Under the pieces are notes generated by a model that was not told where the DNA came from, searched no databases, and saw only the letters and a list, made by a program, of their open reading frames with translations. This document shows positions 5,582 to 7,464 of a stretch of DNA of 7,464 nucleotides, piece after piece. The DNA is from an uncultured Gemella sp. (GTDB taxonomy: Bacteria; Bacillota; Bacilli; Staphylococcales; Gemellaceae). How positions within the stretch are numbered: position 1 is the stretch's first letter; the number at the start of each line of letters is the position of its first letter. The stretch lies in the NCBI GenBank assembly GCA_947254465.1, contig CAMYEU010000080.1, positions 1 to 7,464 of the forward strand, given 5' to 3'. A program made the translations under genes and the position numbers.

Positions 5582-6373
5582 ATGAAGAAACATTTATATT
5601 TATATGCAGAGTTTTTTAAAATGGATGTAAAAAGGATATTGAGTTATAAACTAGATTTTATTATAGGAAATTTGGGTTATTTACTAGATACTCTTACAAC
5701 ATTGTTTGTATTACTTATTACGCTTAATTATACAGAATTAATCGGTGGTTTTTCTTTATATCAATTGTTGTTTTTATATGGTTTTTTAACATTAACATCG
5801 GCGTTATGGGAATTTTTCTTCGTGACAACTTTAGAAGTTCCATATTTAATTCAAACTGGAGAACTTGATTTATTTTTATTAAGACCACTTAATATACTTT
5901 ATCAATTTATTATTTTCCAATTAGATGAGGAAGCTTTATTTGAGTTAATTACAGGTATAGTAATTGTGATTTTTTCATTGTATAACTTAGATATTGATGT
6001 AAATTATTTATTTATAATAAAATTCACTTTGTTTACAATATCTGCAGTTTTAGTAAGAGAGGCTATATACTTAGCATTAGTATCAATTAGTTTCTTTTCG
6101 ATAACAAATGATGGTATAAAATCAGTTTTATGGCAATTGTATCAATTGGCAAATTATCCAGTTAATATTTATCCGTTTTTTATAAAAGTAGTACTAATAA
6201 TTATTCCATTCGCATTTGTGGGATATTTTCCAGTGGCAAATTTAATAAATATACATGATAGTTTTAATTTAGAAACATGGCTTTTAATATTATTTGGTCC
6301 GCTTCTACTTATTTTAATCTATAAAACAATATGGAATTTCGGATTAAAAAAATATCAAAGTACAGGATCATAA
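5582..6373 (+). CDS. ABC-2 exporter permease, second subunit (COG3694/DUF990 type)
   Basis: A membrane subunit of 263 residues with about six helices and full family length. Hallmarks of DUF990 permeases are visible: an N-terminal AEFFKMDVKRILSYKLDFI segment before helix 1, the cytoplasmic motif IQTGELDLFLLRPLNILYQF (roughly 90-109) and LANYPVNIYPFFIKVVLIIIPFAFVGYFPV (roughly 190-220). The start codon follows the stop of the first permease by one base, with GGGAGGT (5571-5577) at a short but workable distance. It completes the three-gene exporter. The stop TAA is followed at once by TAG. No terminator follows, so transcription probably continues into the next ORFs. Confidence 0.9.
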   Translation: MKKHLYLYAEFFKMDVKRILSYKLDFIIGNLGYLLDTLTTLFVLLITLNYTELIGGFSLYQLLFLYGFLTLTSALWEFFFVTTLEVPYLIQTGELDLFLLRPLNILYQFIIFQLDEEALFELITGIVIVIFSLYNLDIDVNYLFIIKFTLFTISAVLVREAIYLALVSISFFSITNDGIKSVLWQLYQLANYPVNIYPFFIKVVLIIIPFAFVGYFPVANLINIHDSFNLETWLLILFGPLLLILIYKTIWNFGLKKYQSTGS

Positions 6374-6398
6374 TAGTGTAAGAAAGTTAAGGAGTTGT

Positions 6399-6443
6399 AT
6401 GAAATTAGAACAAAGTGAATCACATAGGAGGTGTTTTTTATAG
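6399..6443 (+). CDS. possible 14-residue mini-ORF overlapping the next transporter's start
   Basis: ATG 6399 follows AAGGAG (6389-6394) by four bases and opens a frame encoding MKLEQSESHRRCFL, with stop TAG 6441-6443. The codons AGG AGG inside it (6426-6431) form the Shine-Dalgarno sequence of the following transporter, and its stop overlaps the apparent ATA start at 6440 by two bases. This is the geometry of a coupled leader peptide controlling re-initiation. It could equally be a chance ORF in a 66-base gap; no homologue is known to me. Confidence 0.35.
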   Translation: MKLEQSESHRRCFL

Positions 6444-7423
6444 AATTTAATGTTAAATTAGCGAGAAGTTTATATTTATGTTTGAATTTAATTTTGAGTG
6501 TTTTATATTCATACATAACGGTGAAATTTATATCCGTATATAATTTCCCTATATATTTTATTTTGTTAATAACGACTTTGATAGAAATATTTATTTTTCT
6601 AGATACTAGTTATTTCAGATTATTAACTAGTATAAAAACAAAGTATTTTTATTATATCTTAATAGTTTTTTCAGTAGTAGTATTTATTCTTAAAAATAAC
6701 ATAAATTTATATTACGTCTTAACATTCTATTTTGTATATTACTTATTAATTTCAGTCGTACTACTAAATTACAATTTATTTGTAATAGAGGAAAGTAAGT
6801 CTATCAAAGCTGGAGTAACAGACATTTCCTTATATAGCAACTTGTCTAAATTACTTGGTTTTTCTTTAGGAAGTTATATTTATAAGGTGAATATTGATGA
6901 ATATTTAATAGTATTTATAATTATGTTTGTTTTATTTTCAAGTTTTAAAATAAATAATTTTAAAAATGAAACTGAGAAAAATTCTGAAAGATTAGTTTTT
7001 AATAAGTTGAAAAGAAAATATATTATAATCAATACAGCGCTATTGTCAGGAGCAGCAGTGTTTTTTATACCGTTGTTTATAAAACAATTAGCGGCTAGGA
7101 ATTTAATACAGTATTCTAGTATTATATTTTTTATACCAGGATTAACAGTAGTTTTATTTTTAATACTTACTAAGAAATATGATATAAATTTAAATAAAAT
7201 ACTTATGTCTTACGTAATTTTTGATATAGTATTCTTCATATTGGTTATACGTGAGGTATTTTTACCATTGCAAGTGATATTATTATCTCTAATAGTGGCA
7301 CTGGGTGTATCAATCAGTATAAAATTAAGGACTAATTTCATAAAAAATAATGATAAAGATTATAGAAAAAGTATAGTACAAATTTTTCGAATAAGTGCGC
7401 CATTATTTACTATTATTTTAAGC
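6440..7423 (+). CDS. MFS-like multi-helix transporter, 3' truncated by adapter, apparent ATA start
   Basis: An open frame of 328 codons without a stop runs to the genomic end at 7423; beyond it the reading (LSLIHISEPTRHL) is adapter. About ten or eleven hydrophobic helices can be seen, for example near 10-30, 36-55, 70-85, 90-115, 138-150, 155-170, 194-215, 222-245, 255-270, 275-297 and 313-328. A charged central loop around 172-193 (NFKNETEKNSERLVFNKLKRK) gives a two-halves layout like the major facilitator superfamily, with one or two helices missing. No sharp motif identifies a subfamily; another polytopic exporter is possible. AGGAGG (6426-6431) lies eight bases before ATA 6440, ideal for a start there, and a canonical ATG is absent; GTG 6431 is in frame but has no ribosome binding site, and TAG 6425 closes the frame upstream. 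It follows the ABC-2 operon without a terminator and is probably co-transcribed. Confidence 0.65.
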
Positions 7424-7464
7424 CTGTCTCTTATACACATCTCCGAGCCCACGAGACATCTCAG
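7424..7464. other. Nextera i7-side sequencing adapter (non-genomic)
   Basis: Bases 7424-7442 are the reverse complement of the Tn5 mosaic end, 7443-7457 are the rest of the Read 2 overhang, and 7458-7464 (ATCTCAG) look like the first seven bases of an i7 index (N715, ATCTCAGG, as I remember the Illumina list). The last genomic base is 7423. Confidence 0.98.

Noticed and set aside
1..7464. CRISPR arrays, tRNA or rRNA genes, insertion sequences, attachment sites
   Set aside because: No regularly spaced repeats, no RNA-gene signatures, no transposase or recombinase frames. The inverted-looking match between the two window ends is the Tn5 mosaic end of the sequencing adapters, not a transposon.

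Overview
The window is a 7.38 kb piece of bacterial DNA (46-7423) flanked by Illumina Nextera (Tn5) library adapter sequence at both ends (1-45 and 7424-7464). The terminal 41-45 bases are not genomic, and the first and last genes are cut by the library ends rather than by biology. The DNA is very AT-rich, all genes lie on the + strand, ribosome binding sites are purine-rich and the promoters look like sigma-A. This points to a low-GC Bacillota. The protein style fits Gemella or a relative, but that is an impression and not a determination.

Layout. (1) 46-795: C-terminal part of an ABC exporter, consisting of the end of its membrane domain and a complete nucleotide-binding domain. (2) 842-1741: a 14-codon possible leader peptide folded into a long RNA hairpin (850-905), followed by an AAC(3)-family N-acetyltransferase-like gene. 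(3) 1774-3073: a sigma-A type promoter and a 12-helix MFS efflux-type transporter. (4) 3079-3628: a candidate promoter, a 112-residue acidic protein of unknown function, a 34-residue basic peptide gene overlapping it by ATGA, and a clear intrinsic terminator. (5) 3650-6373: two inverted repeats, a near-consensus promoter and a three-gene ABC-2 exporter operon (ATPase of the COG4586 type, permeases of the COG4587 and COG3694/DUF990 types). (6) 6399-7423: a 14-codon ORF whose stop overlaps the apparent start of a second MFS-like transporter. That start appears to be ATA behind an excellent Shine-Dalgarno sequence, and the gene is cut off at the library end.

Together these are four separate export systems (two ABC, two MFS-like) and one acetyltransferase in about 7 kb. 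This composition suggests an accessory locus for exporting or detoxifying a small molecule or peptide, either self-protection beside a biosynthetic cluster or a resistance island. No biosynthetic enzyme, precursor peptide, regulator or mobile-element gene is visible inside the window, so the substrate cannot be named. The most unusual signals are the leader-peptide/hairpin arrangement before the acetyltransferase and the ATA start with overlapping mini-ORF before the last transporter.
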